This document shows positions 8,574-17,181 of a stretch of 35,794 nucleotides of DNA, one piece after another (positions within the stretch are counted from its first letter, which is position 1; each line of letters begins with the position of its first letter). The notes below the pieces were generated by a model. That model was not told the DNA's origin. It was given only the letters and a program-made list of their open reading frames with translations, and did not search any database. This DNA comes from Hyphomicrobiales bacterium (lineage in GTDB: Bacteria; Pseudomonadota; Alphaproteobacteria; Rhizobiales; Rhizobiaceae). The stretch is taken from NCBI GenBank assembly GCA_012842935.1, contig DUSC01000083.1, positions 1 to 35,794 of the forward strand, in the 5' to 3' direction. The translations under genes and the position numbers were made by a program.

Positions 8574-8608
8574 GGCTATAGCAATTTTAAATCGATTAGA
8601 TTATAGCC
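8574..8608. promoter_or_regulatory. Inverted repeat in the AT-rich zwf upstream region (operator/promoter candidate)
   Basis: GGCTATA (8574-8580) and TATAGCC (8602-8608) are perfect reverse complements around an AT-rich core holding the palindrome AATCGATT (8590-8597). This is the most AT-rich spot between the divergent ALDH and zwf genes and lies 38 nt before the zwf ATG. It probably overlaps the zwf promoter and may bind a carbon-responsive regulator. No named motif is assigned. Confidence 0.4.
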
Positions 8609-8645
8609 GTCCACGCTAGGCAGAAGACGCCCGATTGGAAGACGT

Positions 8646-10118
8646 ATGACCAGCCAGATCATCCCGGTCGAGCCCTTCGACCTCATCATGTTCGGTGCAA
8701 CGGGCGACCTCGCCGAGCGCAAGCTGTTGCCATCGCTCTACCGGCGGCAAATGGCGGGACAGTATCAGGAACCCACCCGCATCATCGGCGCCTCGCGCAC
8801 CAGGATGACCGCCGAAGAATTCAGGGAGATGGCGCGCCGCTCCATCAACGAGTTCGTCCGCAAGGAGGAGATCGACGGCGACCATGTCGAGCGCTTCCTC
8901 GCTCGTCTCGACTACGTCGTCGTCGATGCGAGGTCGGGAGACGGTTTCACGGCGCTGAAAGCTGCGATCGGCGAAAGCAGCGCAATCCGCGTATTCTATC
9001 TCGCCGTGGGACCGGAACTGTTCGGCGCAATTGCCGATCAGCTGCAAGTGCAGGGACTGGTGAGCCGCAATGCACGCATCGTCGTGGAAAAGCCGATCGG
9101 TCGCGACCTCGCCTCGGCGCGGGCGCTGAACGACCTGATTGGCAAGGACTTTGCCGAGCAGCAGATCTTCCGCATCGACCACTATCTCGGCAAGGAGACG
9201 GTGCAGAACCTGATGGCCCTGCGTTTCGCCAACGCCCTCTACGAGCCGTTGTGGAACTCCGCACACATCGACCACGTACAGATCACCGTCGCCGAGACAG
9301 TCGGCCTCGAGGGCCGCGCCGGCTATTACGACAAGGCGGGCGCGCTGCGTGACATGGTGCAGAACCACATGCTGCAACTACTGTGCCTGGTCGCGATGGA
9401 GCCGCCGGCCTGGATGGACGCCGACGCGGTACGCGACGAGAAACTCAAGGTCCTGCGCTCGCTGAAGCCGATCGACGGAAACGACGCGGCGAAACTGACG
9501 GTGCGCGGCCAATACCGAGCCGGCGCGTCGGCCAGTGGTCCGGTCAAGTCCTATGCCGAGGAACTCGGCGCCGCCGACAGCCGAACAGAGACGTTCGTGG
9601 CGATCAAGGCCGAAATCACCAACTGGCGGTGGGCCGGCGTGCCCTTCTATCTGCGCACCGGAAAACGCCTCGCCCAGCGAGTCTCCGAGATCGTCATCGC
9701 CTTCAAGGAGATCCCGCACAACATCTTCGGCGACAGCGCCGGCCGCGTCGTCGCCAACCAGCTCGTCATCCGCCTGCAGCCAGACGAGGGCGTGAAGCAG
9801 TGGATCATGATCAAGGATCCCGGGCCGGGCGGCATGCGCCTGCGCCACGTGCCGCTCGACATGAGTTTCGCCCAGTCCTTTGCGGTCCGCAATCCGGACG
9901 CCTACGAACGACTGATCATGGACGTCGTGCGCGGCAATCAGACCCTTTTCATGCGCCGCGACGAGGTAGAGGCGGCGTGGCGATGGATCGACCCGATCCT
10001 TTCCGCCTGGGAGGAGAGTCGACAAGAGGTACAGGGTTACACGGCCGGGACTTGGGGTCCGTCGGCCTCCATCGCGCTGATCGAACGCGATGGGCGCACA
10101 TGGCACGAGAGCAGTTGA
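8646..10118 (+). CDS. zwf: Glucose-6-phosphate 1-dehydrogenase
   Basis: The 490-residue cytoplasmic enzyme oxidises glucose-6-phosphate to 6-phosphogluconolactone with NADP+, opening the Entner-Doudoroff and oxidative pentose phosphate routes. GATGDLAERK (17-26) is the coenzyme loop. RIDHYLGKE (176-184) is the substrate signature with the Asp-His catalytic pair. MVQNHMLQLL supplies the second conserved His region. The start at 8646 follows GGAAG by a few bases. Length matches the family. It heads a plus-strand operon with pgl and edd, the usual rhizobial order. The promoter probably lies in the AT-rich dyad region just upstream. Confidence 0.97.
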   Translation: MTSQIIPVEPFDLIMFGATGDLAERKLLPSLYRRQMAGQYQEPTRIIGASRTRMTAEEFREMARRSINEFVRKEEIDGDHVERFLARLDYVVVDARSGDGFTALKAAIGESSAIRVFYLAVGPELFGAIADQLQVQGLVSRNARIVVEKPIGRDLASARALNDLIGKDFAEQQIFRIDHYLGKETVQNLMALRFANALYEPLWNSAHIDHVQITVAETVGLEGRAGYYDKAGALRDMVQNHMLQLLCLVAMEPPAWMDADAVRDEKLKVLRSLKPIDGNDAAKLTVRGQYRAGASASGPVKSYAEELGAADSRTETFVAIKAEITNWRWAGVPFYLRTGKRLAQRVSEIVIAFKEIPHNIFGDSAGRVVANQLVIRLQPDEGVKQWIMIKDPGPGGMRLRHVPLDMSFAQSFAVRNPDAYERLIMDVVRGNQTLFMRRDEVEAAWRWIDPILSAWEESRQEVQGYTAGTWGPSASIALIERDGRTWHESS

Positions 10119-10254
10119 GAGGGCGACGCATGACACCTTTCCCGCACCGCCGTCGATGTCGCTCCCTTGGCTTCGCAAGCCCCTCTGCTCGAGGTCCGTC
10201 CGCCGCGATAGGGAGAAGATCGGACGTCACGGTCTCCCCGGCCGAGGTGCGGGC

Positions 10255-10956
10255 ATGAATGCGGCCGCGCACCTCGCCTGGCGCGTCTTCACTTCGCCCG
10301 AAACGCTCGCGCAAACCCTCGCCGACACGGTGGCGGCGGCGCTCGATGCCGCGATCGTGCAGCGCGGCCGCGCGTTCCTCGCGCTCTCCGGCGGCACGAC
10401 ACCAAAGCGGTTCCTTGCAGCGCTTTCCCGGCGGGATCTGGACTGGAGCAGGATGACGGTGACTCTGGTCGACGAACGCTTCGTCCCGGAGGATTCGCCG
10501 CGCTCGAACGCCGCGCTGGTTCGCGCAACGCTGCTGACCGGCACGGCCGCTGCAGCGCGCTTCATCCCCCTCTACCGACCCGCTGCCGACGTCGAGACGG
10601 CGGCGAGACTCGCCGATGCGACGCTGGCGTCTCTTCCCTGGCCGCTCGACGTCGCCGTTCTCGGCATGGGAGCGGACGGCCATACGGCCTCGTTCTTCCC
10701 CGACGCCACCGATACCGCCGCTTTCGATCCGGCGGGCTGTGCAACGGTAGTCGCCGTACATGCCGAAAGCGCCGCCGAGCCGCGACTGACCCTGACCCTG
10801 CCCCGCCTTGCGTCGGCCCGGTTCATCGCTCTCCACATCGAGGGCCGGGAGAAACGCAGGGTATTGCAGCAGGCGCTGTCGGGCGCCAGCGAGCTCCCGG
10901 TACGCAAGATCTTCGACAACGCGGAACACCCAGTCCAGATTTTTTGGGCGCCCTGA
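10255..10956 (+). CDS. pgl: 6-phosphogluconolactonase
   Basis: The 233-residue enzyme hydrolyses 6-phosphogluconolactone to 6-phosphogluconate. SGGTTPKRF, VTLVDERFVP with the following SN, and LGMGADGHTASFFP are the DevB/SOL-family marks. The start at 10255 (MNAAAHLAW) is chosen because it gives the usual family length. The reading frame stays open to 10090, but the extra residues are basic, unlike the family, and overlap the end of zwf. It stands between zwf and edd on the same strand (gaps of 136 and 56 nt), consistent with one operon. GAGGTG upstream is a modest ribosome-binding site. Confidence 0.94.
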   Translation: MNAAAHLAWRVFTSPETLAQTLADTVAAALDAAIVQRGRAFLALSGGTTPKRFLAALSRRDLDWSRMTVTLVDERFVPEDSPRSNAALVRATLLTGTAAAARFIPLYRPAADVETAARLADATLASLPWPLDVAVLGMGADGHTASFFPDATDTAAFDPAGCATVVAVHAESAAEPRLTLTLPRLASARFIALHIEGREKRRVLQQALSGASELPVRKIFDNAEHPVQIFWAP

Positions 10957-11012
10957 AGCGAGTACCGGTACGGGCGCTCCGCCGTGATACCCGGATCTGA
11001 AAGGACAAGACG

Positions 11013-12830
<1,818 letters not shown>

Positions 12831-12843
12831 AGCTGGACGGCAG

Positions 12844-12867
12844 CAGACGCCGCAGGCGCGGCGTCTG
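12844..12867. terminator. Strong hairpin between convergent edd and vWA genes
   Basis: CAGACGCCGC (12844-12853) pairs perfectly with GCGGCGTCTG (12858-12867) over ten base pairs, with the 4-nt loop AGGC. It sits in the 51-nt gap between two genes that converge, so it can act on both strands. No U-run follows on either side, so it is either a GC-type terminator or an mRNA 3'-end stabiliser. Confidence 0.65.
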
Positions 12868-12881
12868 AGCGACCGGCTCCG

Positions 12882-14546
12882 TCACTGGACCGCGATTTCG
12901 GCGCGTTCGCCGGCCTTCACCGTGGCAACCGCTTCTTTCTTCTCGAAGCCTTCGCCGCGGTCGACGACGACGAAATAGTCGCCGGCCGGAAGAGTGGTTT
13001 GGTGGGTTTCGGCGTAGGCATAGCCGAAGTCCTTTCGGTTGCCCTGGATGTCCTTTGCCGCGGCGAAGATCTGGATGAACTTGGCGCCGGGCGCCGAAAT
13101 CGCCAGCACGCCTGCGTTCAGCACGACCTTCACGTCGACCCGCTCGCCCGCCTTCACGGTGAAGGGCTGCTCCGCGACGGCCTGGTCCATCCTGGCGATC
13201 GCGACATAGTCGCCGGGCGGAACGTCGTAGCCCGAATCCGGCCCGTAGCCATAGGCGACGTCGTCGCGCGATCCGTCGATCTTCTTCGCCGCCTTGACGA
13301 TGTTGACCGCGAGCCCGCCGTCCTCGACCTTCATCGTGTCAGTGTAGAAGGCATTGACGACGGCGTGGCCGATGCCGACGATGATCTCCCTTTCAACCGT
13401 CTCGCCGGCCTTCACGGTAACCATCTCGCTGACCTCGCCCTCGCCGATGCGCACGGTGATTTTCTGCTCGCCGGCCGGCACGACGATCTTCGTCAGGCCG
13501 TAATTCGTCGCATCGCCCTCGCCTGGATGATCGACGACGACGGCAGCATTGTCGGCTATCGGGGCGCCCGGGCTCGGCAACGGCTTGATGATCAAGGTGC
13601 CGGCGTTGAGCACGAACAGCGGCTCGGCCACAGAGTCGGCCGCAACCGTGACCTTCTGCTCCGCGCTCGCCTCGCCCAATCTGGCCACGACAATGTATTC
13701 GCCAGCATCGAGCTGGGCCTTGTAGCGACCATAATCGGTCGTGACGTGCTCGCCGCGCGAGCCATCGGCGGCCGACTTATAGATCTCCCAGGCGTTTCCG
13801 GCGTCATCGGGCAGGGCCGGGCCGCCTTCCGACATTGTCACGGACGGGATGAAGTTGAACTCGGGCCTTGTCGGTTCGGGTGCGGGTGTCGGTGCTGGGT
13901 CGGGTGCCGGTGCCGGCTCGGGCGCGGCGACCACGGTCGCGACCAGCGCGTCCTCGAGCGCCTTGGCGTCGGAGGCCCGGATGTACTTGCCGCCGGTGTT
14001 CTCGGCGAGGCAGGCCACCTGGCGGCCTTCTTCCGCCGTCAGGCCGAAGCCGACAACGTGAACGGTGAAATCGATCCCCGACCGCTCAAGCTCTTCGCCG
14101 GCTGCACAGGGATCGGCGTTGCAGGTTTCGAGCCCGTCGGTGATCAAGACGACCGTCGCCTTATCCTCGGTGTAGCGCAACGCCTCGGCCGCCTGGCGTA
14201 CCGCCGCCGTCAGCGGCGTCTTGCCGAGGAACTTCATGCCGTCGGCTGCAGCAACGATCGCTGCACCTGTGCCGGCCGCGGGCGGCACGACGAGTTCGAT
14301 ATCTTCGCAATTGCCCTTCTCGCGGTGGCCGTAGGCCATGAGGCCCAGCTCTAGGTCGGCGGGCAGCGTCTGCAATACGGATCGCAAGGTTTCGCGGGCA
14401 ATTTCCAGCTTCGGCTTGCCGTCGATCTGGCCCCACATGGAGCCCGACGCGTCGAGGACGATGATCGCTTTGTCGGCAGCCGCGGCCACAATGCACGAGA
14501 TCGACAGCGCCAGTGCCGTTAGAATACTCCGAAAGCCGATCCGCAT
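12882..14546 (-). CDS. Secreted von Willebrand factor A protein with four C-terminal repeats
   Basis: The 554-residue protein starts with a signal peptide (MRIGFRSILTALALSISCIVAAAA). A vWA domain with a complete metal site follows: DASGSMW, the Thr in KTPLTAAV and the Asp in LITDGLETC. A proline/alanine linker (EPAPAPDPAPTPAPEP) leads to about four tandem units of 75-85 residues. Each unit ends in a pattern like AGEYIVVARLG...VTVKAGE...VLNAG, suggesting small beta-sandwich domains of carboxypeptidase-regulatory or PEGA type. The ATG at 14546 has a perfect AGGAGG site; the frame stays open 37 codons further upstream. It is probably a periplasmic or surface adhesion or assembly factor. Two cysteine pairs in the vWA part could form disulphides. 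The function is not known. Confidence 0.85.
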   Translation of the reverse strand: MRIGFRSILTALALSISCIVAAAADKAIIVLDASGSMWGQIDGKPKLEIARETLRSVLQTLPADLELGLMAYGHREKGNCEDIELVVPPAAGTGAAIVAAADGMKFLGKTPLTAAVRQAAEALRYTEDKATVVLITDGLETCNADPCAAGEELERSGIDFTVHVVGFGLTAEEGRQVACLAENTGGKYIRASDAKALEDALVATVVAAPEPAPAPDPAPTPAPEPTRPEFNFIPSVTMSEGGPALPDDAGNAWEIYKSAADGSRGEHVTTDYGRYKAQLDAGEYIVVARLGEASAEQKVTVAADSVAEPLFVLNAGTLIIKPLPSPGAPIADNAAVVVDHPGEGDATNYGLTKIVVPAGEQKITVRIGEGEVSEMVTVKAGETVEREIIVGIGHAVVNAFYTDTMKVEDGGLAVNIVKAAKKIDGSRDDVAYGYGPDSGYDVPPGDYVAIARMDQAVAEQPFTVKAGERVDVKVVLNAGVLAISAPGAKFIQIFAAAKDIQGNRKDFGYAYAETHQTTLPAGDYFVVVDRGEGFEKKEAVATVKAGERAEIAVQ

Positions 14547-14684
14547 CGGTCCTCCTGCTTCGCGTGAAATCGTGCGGCGGAAGCTAGCGGAGCGGAACGA
14601 CCCGGGCAAGCAGGCGGCCTCCACATGGCAGGGATGTGAATGATTTGAATCCTGCAACGGCCCGCATCGCGCCTTTGGATCATC

Positions 14685-15035
14685 GTGGCCGAACGCGCCC
14701 GCACCTACCGTCCGACCGACGTCCTCGACCGCCCACTCCTCAGCGTGCTCCTCACGGTAGTCTTCCGTACTGTCTCGCCGGTCGGGAAATCAATCGCCAA
14801 GATCCTCGCACACACGAGACCGCTGTTGGAACCTCTCGCCGCAAGCTTCGCGGCGCAGACGGTGCAGCTGTTCCCGATCCTCGTCGCCCTGGGCATTCCG
14901 CTCGCCCTGCCGAGCGGCGTCCTCCGCCTCGCCATGCCAAGGACCGTCCTTCAGCTGGCCGGCATCGCGGAGACGTTCGCCGCGTTCCGCTACCCGCTGC
15001 CGGCCGCCGCTGTCGCCATCGCCGTCGGCCTCTAA
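14685..15035 (+). CDS. Small hydrophobic hypothetical protein, possibly truncated at its C terminus
   Basis: The 116-residue frame starts at GTG. Codon third positions are nearly all C or G, as in neighbouring real genes. Two hydrophobic stretches (about FPILVALGIPLALPSGVL and YPLPAAAVAIAVGL) suggest membrane segments. No family is recognised. After the TAA at 15033 the same frame stays open and codon-like for 21 codons (VVYQERREAEIIPGRDVKVSK) up to the end of the opposing regulator gene, so the stop may be a recent nonsense change or a sequencing error. No clear ribosome-binding site is visible. The gene is supported by codon use only. Confidence 0.45.
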   Translation: MAERARTYRPTDVLDRPLLSVLLTVVFRTVSPVGKSIAKILAHTRPLLEPLAASFAAQTVQLFPILVALGIPLALPSGVLRLAMPRTVLQLAGIAETFAAFRYPLPAAAVAIAVGL

Positions 15036-15090
15036 GTCGTCTATCAAGAGCGCCGCGAGGCGGAGATCATCCCCGGCCGAGATGTGAAGG

Positions 15091-16053
15091 TCAGTAAGTC
15101 GTCCGGCGCTCCTCCGACGGCGGCCGTCCGAACTGCAGCCGATAGCTCTGGGCGAAATAGGAATGCGAGGTGAAGCCGGTGGCGATCGCCACGTCAAGGA
15201 TCGGCATGTTGGTCTGCCGCAGCAGTTCGCGTGCCCGCTCGAGCCTGAGCCGCATGTAATAGCGACCCGGTGTCACGTTGAGGTGTCTGAGGAACAGTCG
15301 TTCGACCTGGCGTACCGACAAGCCTGCGGACTTGGCGAGTTGGACCGCCGAGAACGGCTCGTCGAGGTGGTCGGCCATCAACTCGACGATCTTGCGCAGC
15401 TTCTCCGACTTGCCGGTCAGGTCGCGTTCGGGGCCGACGCGCTGGCGGTCGCCGGCCGAGCGGATGCGCTCGTGCTGGAACTGGTTGGCGACCTCATTGG
15501 CGAGGTTCGCGCCGAAGTCGCCGCGCACGATTTCCAGCATCAGGTCGATCGAGGTCGTGCCGCCGGCACAGGTGTAGCGCTTGCGGTCGATCTCGAAGAC
15601 GTTGCCCGTGCATTCGATGTCGGGAAAGCGCTCCATGAAGCCGGCGCGGTTCTCCCAATGGATCGTGCAGCGGTGGCCTTCGAGCTGGCCCGCCTCGGCG
15701 AGCAGGTAGGATCCGACCGACAATGCGCCCAGTGCCCCACCGCGACGGCCCCAGTTCCGCAATGCGCCCAATACCTTGCTCTTGCCGGGAAATTCCGTGG
15801 TCAGGCCGACGCAGACGAAGAGGATGTCGACAGGCGGGACATCGGCGACACTGTAGTCGATCTTCAGCGGCAGCCCATTCGACGCCATCACCGCGTCGCC
15901 ATCGGCCGAAACCGTCGTCCAGCCATAGAAGTCGCGCCCGAGCAGGCGATTGGCCGACCGCACAGTGTCAATCGCTGCCGCCAGCGAAAACATCGAGAAC
16001 TTGTCGACCAGCAGGAACGCGAACTGCCGGCCTCCATGCTGCAAATCGGTCAT
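15091..16053 (-). CDS. GlxA-type AraC-family transcriptional regulator
   Basis: The 320-residue protein has an N-terminal DJ-1/PfpI-like domain (about 10-190; FAFLLVDKFSMFSLAAAIDT, ALSVGSYLLAEAGQL). A C-terminal AraC double helix-turn-helix follows (about 220-315; PFSAVQLAKSAGLSVRQVERLF and ILDVAIATGFTSHSYFAQSYR). GlxA-type regulators such as GbdR, CdhR and ArgR sense small amino or quaternary-amine compounds and activate catabolic operons. The usual nucleophile position of the PfpI domain is Ser here (SVGS), as in ligand-binding rather than enzymatic members. It lies 121 nt downstream of folD on the same strand. A role in amine-derived one-carbon metabolism is inference. Confidence 0.87.
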   Translation of the reverse strand: MTDLQHGGRQFAFLLVDKFSMFSLAAAIDTVRSANRLLGRDFYGWTTVSADGDAVMASNGLPLKIDYSVADVPPVDILFVCVGLTTEFPGKSKVLGALRNWGRRGGALGALSVGSYLLAEAGQLEGHRCTIHWENRAGFMERFPDIECTGNVFEIDRKRYTCAGGTTSIDLMLEIVRGDFGANLANEVANQFQHERIRSAGDRQRVGPERDLTGKSEKLRKIVELMADHLDEPFSAVQLAKSAGLSVRQVERLFLRHLNVTPGRYYMRLRLERARELLRQTNMPILDVAIATGFTSHSYFAQSYRLQFGRPPSEERRTTY

Positions 16054-16174
16054 GTCCGGACTTCCGCCCCGATTTCGAGTCCGCCTGATCGGAGACGACC
16101 TGGTTCTTCAGGGAGGGCAATGCGGCGCAAGGTTGCGATCCGTGTTTTCGTGTATCCGGACGAACAGCCGACAA

Positions 16175-17074
16175 TCAGAAGCGCGGCCTCGCCAGGCCGG
16201 CAGAAAGATAGGCGGAAGCAAGAGTATTTGCCATCAGCATGGCGATGGTCATCGGCCCTACTCCGCCGGGGACCGGGGTGATGGCGCCCGCAACTGCAGA
16301 GGCGCCCGCGAACTCGACATCGCCGACGAGGCGGCTCTTGCCCTCGCCCTTCTCTGGCGCGGGCACCCGGTTGATGCCGACGTCAATCACGGTCGCGCCG
16401 GGCTTGATCCAGTCGCCCCGGATCATCTCGGGCCGGCCGACCGCGGCGACGAGGATGTCGGCGGTGCGACAGACTGCCGGCAGGTCGCGGGTCTTGCTGT
16501 GAGCAATCGTTACCGTACAGTTGGAGGCGAGGAGTAGATTGGCCATCGGCTTGCCGACAATATTCGAGCGGCCGACGACGACTGCCGTCAGGCCGGAGAG
16601 ATCGCGCCCTCTCGCTCGCTCGAGCAGGAGCATCGAACCGGCCGGCGTGCACGGCACAAAGGCTGTGCCGACTTCGCCGGTGCTAAGCTTGCCGACGTTG
16701 ACGAAGTGGAAGCCGTCGACGTCCTTCTCCGGCGAGATCGCCTGTATCACCTTGCCGGCATCGATGTGGCCGGGCAGTGGCAGCTGGACGAGGATGCCGT
16801 TGATGCGCCGGTCAGCATTGAGCTCGGCAATCAGGCCGAGCAGCCTCTCCTGAGGCGTGTTGGCGGGAAGCGTATGCTGGAGCGACAGGAATCCGCATTC
16901 CTTCGCCTTCTTCGACTTCGACGAAACGTAGACCTGGCTGGCGGGATCCTCCCCGACGATGATCACCGCGAGACCGGGCGGCGGACATCCCTGGGAGACG
17001 AGTTCGGCGGCCAGTTCCTGAACCTTTGAAGTGACTTCGGCCGCCACGAGCTTGCCGTCGATGATGTTAGCCAT
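16175..17074 (-). CDS. folD: Bifunctional methylenetetrahydrofolate dehydrogenase/cyclohydrolase
   Basis: The 299-residue enzyme interconverts 5,10-methylene-, methenyl- and 10-formyl-tetrahydrofolate using NADP+. Motifs are [14 protein letters not shown] with the catalytic Lys, [26 protein letters not shown], the coenzyme loop [14 protein letters not shown], and [12 protein letters not shown] at the C terminus. The ATG at 17074 is chosen because GGAGGA lies nine bases upstream; the frame stays open 20 codons further without family similarity. Its neighbour on the same strand is a GlxA-type regulator, which may mean this copy supports catabolic one-carbon flow. Whether a second folD exists cannot be seen. 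Confidence 0.95.
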   Translation of the reverse strand: MANIIDGKLVAAEVTSKVQELAAELVSQGCPPPGLAVIIVGEDPASQVYVSSKSKKAKECGFLSLQHTLPANTPQERLLGLIAELNADRRINGILVQLPLPGHIDAGKVIQAISPEKDVDGFHFVNVGKLSTGEVGTAFVPCTPAGSMLLLERARGRDLSGLTAVVVGRSNIVGKPMANLLLASNCTVTIAHSKTRDLPAVCRTADILVAAVGRPEMIRGDWIKPGATVIDVGINRVPAPEKGEGKSRLVGDVEFAGASAVAGAITPVPGGVGPMTIAMLMANTLASAYLSAGLARPRF

Positions 17075-17181
17075 GGCCAGATCCTCCGCACACTCCATCC
17101 GTCCGGCGCGGATATGCCGCAAAAACCCCGTCAAGTCTCGCGTAGATGCGCCTTCCCGTGCCGGAAACTCGAAACCCGCAC

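Noticed and set aside
10090-10254. Upstream extension of pgl
   Set aside because: It overlaps the end of zwf, encodes basic low-similarity residues and makes the protein longer than the family.
12831-12881. eda aldolase expected after edd
   Set aside because: Only a hairpin is present before the convergent vWA gene; no aldolase frame exists in the gap.
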